From: Dasyornis broadbenti
Lineage: Eukaryota > Chordata > Aves > Passeriformes > Dasyornithidae
Reading direction: 5' to 3'
Assembly: GCA_013397935.1 (NCBI GenBank)
Contig: VZRN01004188.1
Span: forward strand, 551,677 to 615,676
Length of the DNA: 64,000 nucleotides
A model generated the notes under the pieces. It saw nothing but the letters and a program-made list of their open reading frames with translations, was not told where the DNA came from and did no database searches. The stretch's first letter is position 1. Each line of letters starts with the position of its first letter. This document shows, piece after piece, positions 1-14,800 of this stretch. A program made the position numbers and the translations under genes.

Positions 1-2652
1 GGATTTCTGGAATGAGAGTGGCTGAGAACTCTCACCACTTCTGACTGAGAACAAAGCTGTCGCAAGCTCAGGGTCTAAAGTGGAAAAGCAGCTCCAAAAT
101 ACAAGCTAAATCTGCCACTTCCTCAGGAAGTTACGAAGGTGATAAACCTCCAATCCCAAAAGCTTTACATGGAGAAAACACCAAGAAAATAAAGAACTAA
201 TCTCCCTCAAGCCTTCATTTTCCACAGGACACGCAGACTGACAGGTTAAATATGCCTTACGTACCATTTCAAATATCCGGAACTTTATCTGTACCTCTTT
301 ATTACAAGGAAATCCGTATTTGCAATGGAAAAAGTAAAAGAAGAAAAACAACAAAAGTCTTCTTGGTATAAAGGGCTTTCTCACTGTAGCTACTGCCTGA
401 TACTTCCAATGTACCCCGAGCTCCTGACACATCTTCAGTGCAGTTACATGCACTTCTGAAGCTTTAAAACAAATGAACAAAAAACCCTCCAAGGAGTCAA
501 ATCCATATTTATCAATAATGGAATCTTATTTCTACATTTCCAGTTGAAATACTCAACAACTGGCTGGGCTAATAAAGGTGCCATCAAATCTCCGTGAGAA
601 ATCAGTTCTCCTTGCTCATTCTGTGTAAAAGCAGCCACTTTCTTACCCCATGTATGAACTGCAAACTTTTATTTTAAACTAGTAAAAAAGGGAAAACTAT
701 TTTCAGCTCCCACAACTGTGATTTAGGATGTCTTTGAAATTACTTGTTCTCCTATTTTTTCTATAACAATATTATAAATTAAGTAAACTTTTGCAATACC
801 TAAATGGAGAAAACACTAAAGTGCTGCACACTAAGAGAAACACCTCAGAAGGCTTCCAGATTTCCTGGACCCATGGGCCATAAAGAAGTTCTATGATGGA
901 GAAGCTCTCTGAACTAGAGAAATGCAATCCAGGGATGGAGGAGGATGTGAAAGAGGTCCAAACTGAACAAGATACTTCCAGGTAAGACTTGTGGAAACCA
1001 AAAGATGAAAGACTGTCTTTTTCAAATGGGCCACATAACCAAAAAGAGTTTAAAAGGATCTGCTCCATCATCTACTTTAAGGAAGAATTTCCCCATGCCA
1101 AAGTGAAGAGCCTTGAGTGTTGAACTGCTTGAATAAGACAACGGTCTGAAATAGAGGTTTGCTGTCACAGGAAATAAGATACCATGTAGAGTTTGCAGAA
1201 CACACATTTTTGAGAAAGTTTTAAGGAAGTATTAATAGCAAGTATTACTGCCCATCAACACCTGCCTCCAAATATTGCAAAAAGTGACTCAATGCCAAAA
1301 TACCCAAGAACCAAACCAAGAAAACACAATCACAAGAGGATGATACTTCTACATATTCTAGATTGAAGTCAATTACTCACGAAAGAGATCAGCATTGGGG
1401 AACTCATTTTTTTCCCCTCCTTTTTCTTAATAAATGCACAGATAAGTGTACATACACACACACACAAACATACACCAACTGCAAACAGTTCAGAGGGAAA
1501 TTACCACGAGCAGAGTGAAAAAAAGCCAAAAGAAAAATGCAACTCAGTGTAAACAAATGCTTTGTAACCTGGAGATCATGAACCAACTAAGGAATGTGCC
1601 TTCAGTTAAACATTCATGCAGCCTATTCACTGAAAAGGGATTTAGAGACCATGATGAAAAATGCTTCAGGCTGTCAGCTCGAAATAAGGTCACAGCCTGT
1701 GAGATGAGAAAGAAAAATGACAAAAGAATAAATGGAATAATTGGAATGTCTTAAGGGAAAGTCAGAAAGACCCCAAAACTCAAACCAAAAACCCTCCAAA
1801 TACACTTTTTTATCTACTCGGCACTATTTTGACCTTGACTGAAGCCATTTAATTCTTACTTTAAATGGAAACTGGGGAAGGAAAACAACCTATCAGGTCA
1901 CACCTAATTAATTTTCTCACCCATGTATGGCTGATTTCCATACAAGAATCTTCAGTGGACTACATTGTCTTCAGATCTGATCCTGAAAATACTTACTCCG
2001 AGCATACTCCCTATGAAATCAAGCCGGATTACAACTGGTAACGAGCTCAACACCCAGCAACAGGGACCTCGTGGAAGAGTTCTCCAAGCTCAGTTCTATT
2101 CTGAAAAATAACCTGATAAAACCAGCAATGTTGTCATTTTGGTTTTGTTTCTGCAATGGCTCTAGTTCCTGGTCTGCTCTGCTTACCAGTGCCTAAGAGG
2201 CAATTCTACACAGCTTTTGATTGCATTTAAAATCTGGGTTAGACTCTGTTGGCTTCTCACCTCCCTGACAATAAAACCCCCAACAATCTCCCTCCTGCTT
2301 TATCACTGCCACAGATGCTGCATGCACTAAAGACTATTTAGCTGCTGCCCTCCTGCCCCAGCGGGGCCAAACGTGAACTCTGCACGGCAGAGTGAATAAA
2401 CACAACTGCACACCAACAGAACAGGACCACTGCATGAGGAGTACCCTGCTTCCCTGCATTTTCCACACGCTACTCTCCACTGAAGCAAGTAACACTGGAC
2501 ACTAGGCCACTGCTGCACTAGGTACGTTCATCATGAAGAAAGACTGAAGAGTTTGAACTTTTGCTTCCAACGTGACCCAAGAGAGTGTTCAGAGTTATGA
2601 AGGGGGTTGATAAAGTGGATGAGGAAAAATGGTCATAGCTCCTACGTTTTAC
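1..2652 (-). other. PBRM1 intron, no exon recognised
   Basis: AT-rich intronic sequence after the Pro-rich exon. I searched the minus strand for the known C-terminal PBRM1 segments (Pro/Gly-rich block, WDQTLAARRRD-like region, RDLMLRDTLN-like end) and did not see them. A short CA run lies near 1451-1466. Nothing else stands out. Confidence 0.6.
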
Positions 2653-2811
2653 CTGCAACAGGTGTCAACTGCTGATTGAGCATTCCCATTGGTGTTGGTG
2701 GCGGCACCACCCCCATAAGAGCCCCGACAGGAGTGCCTGCCCGGGGGGAGGAATTCTGCTGCTGTGCTGCTCGCTCTCTCTCCTGCTGCTCAGCAACTTT
2801 AGCTGCCCGCT
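2653..2811 (-). CDS. PBRM1: PBRM1 exon, Gln/Pro-rich tail; last PBRM1 exon in window
   Basis: Residues 1433-1485: ERAAKVAEQQERERAAQQQ, then SPRAGTPVGALMGVVPPPTP and MLNQQLTPVA. It ends with one base of a Gly codon. The next exon downstream is not in bases 1-2652. Confidence 0.93.
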
Positions 2812-5800
2812 CTGTAAAAGTATTTTAGATTTTCAGTTCTGTTTTGTAACCCAGAATTTCAAAATATTATCTGTTCATTAAAAAGGACTAGTCAGACACT
2901 GGCATAGTTTAGTCAAATATAAAGTAGAACAGATGAATCTTTTTTATACAGCATATGATTTGATTTCATGTGGCTGCAGCTAAGATTTTTAGAGAACCTT
3001 TCATGAAAAATATTCCACAAAGTTTTATCTTTTTCTAAAAAAAAAAAAAAATTAAAATAAATAATAAAATAAAGATTTTAAAAAAGTTAAAAAACAAATT
3101 TGATGATAATAACACCAGTGTTACCAACATGAAGCAGCAGTCCAGCACTAGGCTCGGTCCGCACTGGGACATGGCAAAACATTCCCTGTTTTGACACCAC
3201 TGGCTCAGCCAAACCAGCTGCAGCCAAGGCCAGCAGCTCTTGGGCAGATCTTCCACCAGCTGCTGTGGGAATTGAAACCCCACACCTGCCAGGTGTGCCC
3301 TAAAGAACGATGCAAAGAGCAAAGAACAGTGCCAGCTGGTGGCACAGTTATTTGTGGGCTCCCTGTATGTTTTATTACTGATGCAGCTGAAAAGTGGTGG
3401 CAAAATCGGGGAGCATTTGTAAAGTTTCCCTAGTGCAGATTGGTCTTTAGCTTTTGGAACATAACAAGCAGCAGTTTGATAAACCAAAAATATTTTTCTC
3501 TGCCTCTGTCATTTCCCCGTTTGGTCCCCTATGAGTTATTTTTTTTTCTGAAGATGTCTAACTCACATTGTGCTGCTCACTGGAGGTCATGTGTGTCCTT
3601 TGTACGATGACTCTGGTCATTATCTCAATCAAGTCTCTCACTGTGACTGCAAGAACAAAAGATCTACTGCAGGGTAATCTGACCAGAGGACAATTTTATA
3701 TTAAGGGAAGGGCAAAGGGTCATGGGAAGAAGAAAGAAATAAAACAAAACCCAAGCAAACAAAAAAGGAGATGTACTGAATGCCCACTCCAGGTGCTTTG
3801 GGGGCATGCAAGTTCCTGCTTTGTTTACTCTGAACACTGTGTCTGACTGGCACAATAAGGAACAAGGAAGAATAAATGGATGCAGGATACATCTCCAGCA
3901 ATTTTTAACAACAGTGAATGCAGGGCTATGAGTTCTCTTGCAGTTGGTGAAAGATGGAAACTGCCACTAAACCAGCAATTAAGGTCCTCTGTCAAATGAA
4001 GGCTAAGAAGAAGTTCAGCAAGGAGATTAAGTTATGCATCCTGCCAGTGTTACTCACTTCCTCTAGTACATGACTTTCAACATCTACCACACTTCTGACT
4101 CCTCTAGAACCTTTTTATGCAGCTTCTAGCACTACTTCCATACACTCAAAGACCAGTTTCATTTCCAAAGGCATTTCCTTCCTTCTTCCCACTTCTGCCA
4201 TTTCAGGGAGTGATGACGACGCAGAGAAACTCCTGCATTTAATACAGGCAACTTAGAAGTAGTTGAGCACAAAATATACAAGATATTTAAAGGTAGATCC
4301 TGAAGTAGAAAAATGAGATAAACCTCTCCACAGCACAGCAAGCACTTGAGGAAAAGATGAAGCAGTTGTTCTGACTCTCACTTACTTCTAGCCAGCTTAA
4401 AAAAAATAAAAGGTCAGACAAAAGCAAAAGAAACACACTGATGAATGAGAAATTACTGTTAAGTGTTCAGTTTTATCAGACTTCAGAGTGCTGAGGTTTG
4501 AAGACCTGATGTAGGACAGTAGCCCCTATCCATGCCCTGACTGCCATGGAACTAAGATGGAATAACACTGCCAAAGAGAACGAGGAGGGATCTGAAAAGT
4601 TCAGCCTGGAGCATTCACCCTAATACTCAATACTAAACCCAAATCACACAGGCCAGGACTTGAGATCATTCAAACATTTCCAACACATCCCAAGAGACAG
4701 GAAAGAGACCTTCTGCTTTGAACAGAGTTTCTCATTAAAACAGGCCTTTCCCTCAATCCCATGCATTCCTTTATTTTACTTTATTCAGCCACGCAGGCAC
4801 TTCCAACACAGCCTCTTCTTTACTCAACCATTGCTAAAAAACCAACTAATACCCTGCATATAAACCAAACGAAATTTTCAGTGGGTCAAAATGCTTCTAA
4901 AATGTAAACTACTTTTCATCAGAAAATAGAAGGGCCCTGTTTCACTGAGGTGTCAAACCATGCCCACTCCCTGCTCCCTGGTGCACATCCACACTAGGAA
5001 ATGTGAATTTTGACTCCTCACAGTGGAAGGAGTGGAGTTTCTCTCCTTTCACACATGGTAAGCAAACACAGTTTGGACACTTTGTTATCCCATCCCAACC
5101 CCTCAAAACCAAGTAAAAGTAAGTCTACTTTGGGGCAGACACCAAGCCAGGGAAACTGCAGATCAAACCCCAAAAGCTCTGGAAAAATTTTAATTGAGAA
5201 TGAAAGGAAGATTAAAATGGAAGCACACAGACAATCATTAACACGATGGACAGACAGAGCCTTCCTGCAGAAGTGCAGGACTTTAAGCTGCTCTAAGCAA
5301 GGAAGCAGTGACGTGCCAGCCATCCTCCTGCTGAAGGGTTAGACTGTAAGGAGGGATCTGCCAATAAAAAGGTAACACATGCACCTAGAGGGGTGTAAAA
5401 AGGAAACTACAGAAAAAAGTAAGGCCACAGTACTCTCACAAAGAAAGAGTTACCATTTCCCTTCACAGCATTTGCAAAGCAAACTTGCACATAGCAAAGG
5501 GTGCTGCATTACCCTCCAGAACTGCAAAGAGGTGCTACAGAAAATTCAGAAAGGACTCAGGCAGCTGAGAGCAGACAGTGACAGCACGCAAGCTTCCAGC
5601 CTCAAGATCAAAGCTGCCTTTAAGGTATGAGTGTGCAGAAAACCTATCAAATCCCATTTTCAAAGTTTTAACTCAATTGGGCCATAACTTTCCAGGGTGT
5701 TGAAATGTTCCTATCCAAAGGAGCATTTTCTATCAATAAAATTGCATCGATACAGTAATTAATAGTGTTGACATGCTATTAACTAGAGAAATAACTATGG

Positions 5801-8800
5801 ATGTTAAACCAATGTATTTGGCTTGGGTAAGGGCTGGCTGTTAAAGATCAGCTGTATTTTATTTTAATCAAATGGAAGTTAAAACACAATGACTATTTAT
5901 CAGAAGGGAGGGAAGGAATGGAAGGAAAGGAGGGAGAGAAAAAAAGGAGGGAGGGAAAGAAAGGAAAGGAGGGAAGGAATTGAGGAAAAGAAGAGAGGAG
6001 AGGGACAAAAGATAGGTCTAAAGTATCTCATGATTATGAAATACTCCTGGCTTACTTGAGGATATGAATCTCTCGACAAAATCAGTTACAAGAGTTGATC
6101 AATAATGTGACTGAACAGTAGGTTGTATTCACAGTAAAATACAAAGCCTCTTAGAACTCTAAGTACTGTTAATAATTAACTTTTCCCCACTCCGCTCCTG
6201 AAAGCCTTTCTTACCTGCTGTTACAGCTCTCAAGAGCTTTTTGTCCAAAATCCCCCTCAGTCCTTCTTTAAGGAAACATTCACAAAGTATTTTTCCAACT
6301 GACTTCTAGCCCAGGGGTTTCATGCCCCTTTATGTCTAATTTGCCCCCATTTTCTTGGTCTTTGTTAATTTGGTTATTTGTGGCAAAGACATTTTTATTA
6401 TCAGTTGTGCTCTACATAACTGAAACATGTTCTTTGTTCCTCTTCAGTCATCTCTCAATATGAACTTCTCTTTAAGGTTTGTCCAGAATACAAACATAAA
6501 TATTTTCTTTTATTAAACTTGTCATCTGAACAACAGAAAGTGCTGAGAAAGAAAAAAAGGCAGAAAAGAATTTAGCATCTCAGTTTTAATTTACCTTCAT
6601 ATTCTGCTTTCTTTGTTGCTTCCAAGTTTCTCCATTCAGTTCCTACAAGTCTGCTGAGCTCTCCAAAGGAGTAGTCTGGGTGCTGAGCTTTAATCACAGC
6701 TCTCATCTCGCTGCTAAACAAGATGTACCCACTCATGTTGATCTTCCTTTTTGATCCCTCCTTCTTGTTGCCGCCCTTAACAGACTTGGGAGTGGACTGT
6801 GAGAAAAAGCAGTTATGACCACAAGTGTACAAAAGAGAAGGCCAGAAGAGAGCAAAAGCAATTGTGTTATGTCACAGATTTCATCCATTGAGCTGTTCAG
6901 AGATGTTGCCAACACAAGTTGAGTAAAATATTTTATTTGCCACTGCACATTTTAGGAAAATGCTTCCCCGCTTCCTTCTCGGCCTTTGCAATCCCTACTC
7001 TCCCTACTTCCATCATCTAAATGCCATTTTGCTTGCCAGACCTTCCATTCTCTCCAGTGTTCACTTCTCATTACATAAGTAGCCATTTCTCCCCGAAAAA
7101 CCAAAGCCCAGTTTTGCTGATCACTGTTTACCTGCACAACAGATTCACCTCATGTTCTTATGTTGATGAGTAAGAAAAATTCCACTCCTTTGCCTTTCCT
7201 ACTATGGACACTCCTGGTGAGAGCTCCTTGCTGTTTTCAGCCACCAAAAAATTAATCTATTCTAATACATACTGAGATCGCACAGCTGGAACCCCTTTTT
7301 TGAAGGCCCTTCCACCTGTACTTGTCACAAGAGACCATAATTTATCCATACTCTGACAAATAAGACCCATAAATGGATCATCACAGAAAAACCCTCAAAA
7401 GGCCTTTCTCATACCCCAAACATTACAAATTTGTCACATCTTGAAAAGTGTCATTGTTTCTAAATACCTGGTGAAGGTAAAAAAGGGAACAAAAATATAT
7501 TCAAAGACCTGATACTCCTGAACAAGTGCCACAGAAAACTTACTAATTAGAAACAACATTAACATATAAAAATGTACCTGGGTTTTCCTCAGCTGAGTGC
7601 TGTATTTTAAAATATTTTAATGAAATTAACCATTATCACCTGGATATAATATTGGATATGCCAAAACTGTTTTGTGTCATTTATTCCATATACCCGTAAA
7701 CTGAAGTATAAATCCTTTGCGTGTGTATGATAAAATGTTCATGTTTCTATCTTCGTTTGGATTGAGAAAAGAATGGGGAATATAAACGTTTAAGGGCTCC
7801 TGCAGGAAAATCCTTACCTGTGGTGGAGTATAAGGCATTATATCCAAATCACTGGCTAAGGGGGCCTGAAGCTGAGGCATAGAGGGTGTTTCAGTCATAT
7901 CACCTTCCTCTTCTCCCATCTCTTCCATGTCCTCATCACCTCCTTCCAACTCAGCAAATTTCGCTTCCAGCTGCTGAATCTTCTTTTCCAGTAGAGGAGA
8001 TGGTTCCTTCTGAGGAACTATGGGTTTTCTGGAAGGTGGGGGAGGAAGACAAAAACTAGCTGAGGACACACTCATACCTTACTTATGAGTAAGAACTTAT
8101 TTTTGAAGAGGAAATCAACTTTTCTTCATTTATGGTTGAACAATATGGAAATAATGGTGACTTGAGATGTGCCTAGACTTCCTTTCAGAACCCTGAGAAG
8201 AACTAATTTTTTGTCTATGGCCAGTGTTTCATTTCAGTCACTTGTTAAAAGGATTTTTTATGAGTTAGAAGGGGATTTCAATACAACAAGTACTTAATTT
8301 CTGCAATAGAAGACAGTTAACACAACTTCCTTAGATTCCACGTTTTACTTCAGTTAGAACTTAATATCTTTATTTTATTAATACGAATGTGCACTGACTG
8401 GAAAGATTTTCATTGCTTATAATGAGGACTTCAGTATTTTCATAATATCCAAGAGAACTTACTAATCTGCTAAAGTAATGACTTCTCCTAAAGTCAGGGG
8501 CAGGAAAAAAGAAAATCTACTGGTATTAAGACCATGAAAAGACTGATGTTATCTGGACTTCTTCCCAAGAGTGTGGTTAGCTGAAATGACACCTCTGACT
8601 TCTGTGGATGTCCTGTGTCAGGCTGCGATGGGGTTAATTCCCTGCACAGCAGCAGAGTGGTGCCATGTTTTGGATCCGGGAGACAACAGTGTGGGTAGCA
8701 CATCATGCTGTAATTAGTGCTGAACAGCGTTGGCACATCACCAAGGCCCTTCCTTTTCCCCACTCTGTGGCCCAGCAGGCTGGGGCTGGGAAGTGATTTG

Positions 8801-11800
8801 GGAGAAGAGACAACCAGGACAGCTAAGCCAAGCTAACCAAGGGGATAGTCCATACTGTGTGACACGGTGCTCAGCACTGAGAGCTGGGGGGATGGAGGAG
8901 GACAGGGGCACACCCAGGGTGATGGCATTTGTCCTTCCAAGTAACCGTTACATGTGCCAAGGCTTTCCAGGAAACACCTAAACATCTGCCTGCTGATGGA
9001 AAACAGGGAATTAATTCTTTATTTTGCTTTGTTTGTGCATGTAGCTTTGCTTCACTTTTCAAACTGTCTTTAACTTGATCCAGGAATTTTTGTTCCTTTT
9101 ACACTTCAGATTCTCTCCTCTATTCCAGTGTGGGGCAGTGACCAAAAGGCTGGGTGAGGGCTTAGCTGCCAGTCCACCACAATCCAGCAGAGTGCTCAGC
9201 TGACCCCCTCATTCGCCTCCCATTTTTACCTAAAATAGTATATTTCATCATCTACAACTTTCGCAGAGAGTGAAAACCTCTTCAGCCCTTTGAATTTCTT
9301 CATCTGTTTGTCACTTTCATTGTAGCGGCTCTCGCAAAGAAAAACATCGTTTTCGGATATTTCTGTTGGTCTGCAGGAGAGGAAGTCTTTGAATGACAGA
9401 ACGACACACTTTCCTGCAGAAATGAAAGAGCTGGGTAAGAAGGCAGCCACACTTGCAGACTTTTTGTTAAAAGTGTGGAAAGTCCATTCTTTTGCCTGTC
9501 TCCTAAGTCTGGAAGATTCCTGGTATTTGGCACAACTATGGGAAATACATCAATTGATATTCCAAACAAATAATGCCACTCTCAAGAAACCTATAGCAAC
9601 TTAATGCAGCTTTTGGATTTTTTTAAAGAACTAGAGAACCCACAAAATAACAAATCCTCATGATCACTGTCAGTTAATGTATTTTTTACAGCATCGTAAC
9701 TCCTAAAACAAAGTATACAGCCATCATCTTCCACAACAAATCAAATCTCAACCTCCTACTCCTCAGCCTTCCAGGTAATATGTACTGGAGTAATTACATT
9801 AACAAGCAAGAACAATGGAGTTTTCTGTTCTCTGGCTGCAAACAATAATCACTTTCATATCATAGATGTCATTCCCTTATTGTAAGGAAGCTTCCTTATA
9901 ATGAAAATTCTCACCACAGGTGCCACATGCAGGAATGCATATTAGAAACTCACTGAATAATCTCTCATCCCTCCCTCAATATGAAAAAAACATACTTGGA
10001 ATCAAGCCTACACATAGCCATCAATCACTTCAGAGTGTGCAGGAAAAGAAGGAGAATGGCAATTGGATTTAAAGTCGTTAATACTTACCCAAAATGCAAG
10101 TCATGGGACAGGTCTCCTCCAAGTTACTCAAAAACACCTCCTTCTTGTAGAACATTTTAGTTGGCTCATGTTCAGTTTCTTCAGGATGTATAAAGATTGG
10201 ACCAAAGAAATAAGCAGCTCCATCTCGCACCCACATCTTCTCAATTCTGGAAAGAAACCAAAGCAGTGACATAAATGAAAGGCCATTCCTCCCAAATGAG
10301 GAAGCAGGACATTCAGGAAGGCCATCAATGGAAAACGAATATGGAAGAACAGCCGATTCCAACTCTACAACTGTACCAGGTTTTTATACGGCAGCTAAAC
10401 TTCCACCTCAGTCCATCAAGAGCTTGTAACACTTCAATCACATTTTTTCCCATCCTCTCTTTTACATCTTTTTGTAACCAGCCCCTCCTTTGCCCAAGTT
10501 ATTTTCACAGCCACAAACTGCAAACAAAGAAGCTGCCCCTACCTTCCCACTCGAGGCCGCACCAGCCCATGTGATTTTATGAAGACACAGTCCCCAACCT
10601 TCAGCCACATGTCATTGTAGCAGAGCTGTTCAAAGTAATGGCAACCAGGTTCTCCATTGGACATTTCTACCGGAACATCTTCTTTGTCCTGCAGAAGAAG
10701 CAGCATTTACAAGCTTGAGGAAGGAGCAAAACCAAGCAAAGAAATAAAAAGATGCCAGGTACTAGTAAAAGGCTTCGCTCTATCTTTATGTTAACAATAG
10801 TAGGGGTAAGCACTACGCAGAGATGTACGTGCAAAAATTTCCTAAATTAAAATTGTAAAGCCAAAGATACCCTCCCTGTCTGTCACAAGCTTTCCTACTT
10901 CACAAAGCTCTAATTTTGCCAGAACAGTAATTTACAGGTCCTTTTTTGTTCTATTGCTTCAAAGTGAACTGGCCAAGCCAAGCCTTGACAGCTTCGCTGG
11001 TTTAATTCACAGTAATGTGCTTAGGAAGAAAGACCTGAATAAATGGCTAAGCTGACAGTCACAGAAATATAATTATTCAACTCTCTTATACAGCAAAATG
11101 AACACTCCACGTATTGCTTGCAAATTCATACCATTTGCCCTATTTAATGTCTTGGTTTTTAGTAAAAACTCAAATTGTGCCTCATTCAAACTTTCAGCCT
11201 GGGATTTCAGAAAACCAATGAAACACAGGCTGTCTCCCAAGATGTGGAAGGAAAAGACCCTATGAGTTTTCAATCTACCACTAGAATTAATTCCATCTTT
11301 TATCATGATGTGAATAAATACATTAATACACACTAGGTATCTGACAAAAATTGACAATGGGTGTGCTGGGTACTGTGTTCTCAGGTTCTGTTAAAGAACT
11401 CAATGTAAAGTGGATTTTTAGTTTTTCAAAATTTATACTATTTTATGATTCACTTATTTTTTATGGCTCTAAATTTATTTCAGATAAAATTAATTAAATT
11501 TATTTTATTTTAATACATTTACTGAAATTTACTTTATTACTCTAGGTACAATAAATAAACCATTTTACCCAATATATTGGACAGAAATATTCTTAACCAT
11601 TTTGACAATCAACTACTTAGTTATCAACCACAAACAGGTCACAAACAACAGAATATTATGGACTATTTCCTGCTACCTAGCTATTGACTGTTTTACTGAA
11701 ATGCTACACAATAAAACAATAATTTCAGCACTGCCATGAACTAAAATTAAGACTTTTAGTTCTACTGATTCTTTAGGCTTAAGGCAAGCTTTACAGTAGA

Positions 11801-14800
11801 AGTGTAATTTCCTGAAAAACCCAGCCAACCCCTTCATGGGATCACAAGAAAGAGACTTATAACAAATATTTACACAGTTTATTATTATCTTTTATGTCTA
11901 TTTACATTTCTTTTGTATTTATTTACAAAGGCTGTAATATCATTTATAACAGATTTTTTTTTGTTGTTGTGTCTAGATGTGATGAACCTCAAGCTATGAG
12001 GGCAAATATTTTGTCATTCTCTATCAAACACAATCCATGTTCCTCTTGCATACCTTTTCAAGATGAAGGATATTTTCTCCCACTCTACTGTCCTCCAGTG
12101 TTTCACTGTGCTTCTCCTCATCTACTTTGTCTGTGTTGGCAAACACAGAAGCGACCCTAACCACAGGCAGGGGCACATCTCGTGGGACAAATCTTACAGA
12201 GCTCACAGGCATAGTCCACAGTTTAATCTTTTTAAAAGACTTTGTTTTTGCAGAATAGCGCGACTCGCAGACGTAGACGTCCTCATCTCTGAAGTTTTCA
12301 GGACACAATTTAAAATATTCCTGCAGATTGAAGAAAAATATGAAATATTTCAGCAACACCTACACCCCACAGACACACAGTGAGCTCCCTCTCATGGTTT
12401 CAGTTTTTTCTATGCTTCTGTCAGAAGCCTTTCTGCTGAGTTCTTTTCCTCCAATTTGATGTCCAAGTTTCACCAAGAATAACAACAAACGACAAGAAAC
12501 CTCACCCTTGGTAAAGGTGCTAGATTCAGTACAGGCTGGCATGTGAGAAGTTAGGTTTTATTCACTTACCAAACCAGTGCATTAACAAGTACAAGATCTG
12601 CAGCCTGAAACTACGTTTACATGATTTCTGAGCATTGACTTGGAAAGAGGACACATTTATCAAGCCAGGGGTGAGTATAACCACAAAGCAACCAGCACAG
12701 GCAAACACAACCACCTGAGTGAACTACATCTCAGGAAGCAAAGGAAAATACAAATAGTCCACAGAAGCAAGTCCTATTTTATTTAGTTTAGTTATGGAAT
12801 GTCTCTATGTTAGACATATTGCCTATGGCTCTATAAGAAAATAGCAGAAAACATATTATTTGCTTTATAAATTAGTCTCTCACCTTGACAAACATGACCA
12901 CGCATTTGCCTAAAATTTTGCTAACAGGAACTTTATTGTAATAATCGCTTTTAAAAACTTCTTTCTCCAGGAATTTTCGTGTTGCAAGATGAAACGTTTC
13001 ATTTGGTCGATAAAACCAGCAGCCATAGAGCCATTTCTCTCCTTTAAAATAGAAAACAACAAGAAAAGAGAAGGGAGATAGAAACAAAAAAAAAAAAAAT
13101 AGTAAAACGACATCCTATAGTGCATGAGCCAAGTAAGAACAATTATAGATTGACTGATTAATCAAATAGGCATGTAGTCATTTATAGTGATGCTTTTAAA
13201 CAGGGCAACATTCATTAAAACTTTTCAGGAAAGGAAAACAAGGTTGTTTAAAAACAACCTACCAATTGTTATTTCTCCAGTAAAACCTGACTCAGCAAAA
13301 TGAAGGAGAAATTCTCTTATTTATAGATCTTAACTCTCAGGCCTTGAAATGGCTTCAAAGTCCACACAACAATCACCTGATTAAACACTCTCAGGCAACC
13401 GTTTTTAAGTTTTTTAAGAACTATTTCTTTCATTTTATGCTGTGACAAACAATGTGGTGACAAACTCAAATTGATAACAATGATTTATAAAGAAGTTACA
13501 AATATGTACTATTCTTCTAAATCAAAAGAAACCTGTGCCCAGGTTTGATTCATACTTAGCACAGAAAAACAGGGTTCCTCTAAATTACAAGGAGCCCATC
13601 CCACTCACAATCCCATCCCTGCAAGTCTTACAATTTGAGGGTAGGCAGAAATGAACACCAAAAAAATCATGTGCTGTTCCAAGAATTTTCTGTTTGTAAT
13701 ATCCTTTAGAAAAAAAGCAACTCAGAAACAAGAAAATACTCACTGGTCCACATAGTTCTGCAAATAAAGTAAGTAACATCTACACAGGGCAAAAAAAAAA
13801 AAATAAAATAAAAATGGAAGCTTAAAATACCAGTGAGTTTCACCCTACTGTTCTCCTGTAGCAAAGACATCCTTACCAGCTGAATCTTCCCACAGCCTCT
13901 CAATGCAGACGATGTGAGGCTGCAAGTTGGCTTCTGCAGGCTCCACATACACATAATCTCCCACATGGTACATGCTGTTCTTGAAGCTGCAGTCCTGGCT
14001 GTAGGTCCGATGCAAACTTGACAGCCCAGCTGATCCAGAGGAATCTTCACTCTTTTCAGCTTCTTATTTCAAGAAGGGAAAACCAGATGTTAGTAATGTC
14101 ACATTTCCATATTAACCAAGATTCCTGATTTCAGTGCCTCGCTCTGAGACTGGAGTAAGCAGACTTTACTGCTGCTGACATCTATGAGGGAAGATCATCC
14201 ATGTTAGAAAGATAATTCAAGGACAAAATTGCCAACAGCTCTGCTCCCATCTGAGCAAAAGTGCAACTGGAGAGCTGTATTCATTCCCTGGACATGGTCC
14301 ACAAAGGAGCAAGGACAGGAACAGTAAGGAACTGTGAAAGAAAGGACCTTCAGGGCAGGCTTCTTGCCCTACGAAACAGTGCAAGCCCACTCCTCTTCAC
14401 ACTCACAGTAGCCAAGTAAAAACACAAAAGGCTTACTCAAACCCCAGTTCTTTAGAAATGTTAAAAGCATCATCATAGGCAACACCATCAGGATTTGACA
14501 AAAAGAAAATAACTAAGGATCAAAATAAAATAAATCTCTCATAACGTGAAAATAAAAGACCGAGGGACAAGCAGACTACTGAGGTCCTTTCAGCAGGCAA
14601 AGCTGCAGCAACACATCATATACATGGGTACTTTTTTCATTAAGTACATTCAAAATTATTTTAAAGAAGTAGCTACCTCTCTTCTCCTCCTCCCTTTTGA
14701 GCTTATCCTCCTCTATTTCTTTGGGCAGCTTTTCCTTCTTTTCCTTTTCTACATCATTGTGAAGATGCTTGGTGGTGTAGCTGAGAGCAGGTGACAGCAG

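Noticed and set aside
1..2652. Possible further PBRM1 C-terminal exons at the left edge
   Set aside because: No segment resembling the conserved C-terminal blocks was found on the minus strand.
3035..3487. 150-codon minus-strand frame in a PBRM1 intron
   Set aside because: Ends in a poly-Phe run from an A-rich tract, has no domain, and lies within an intron between well-supported exons.
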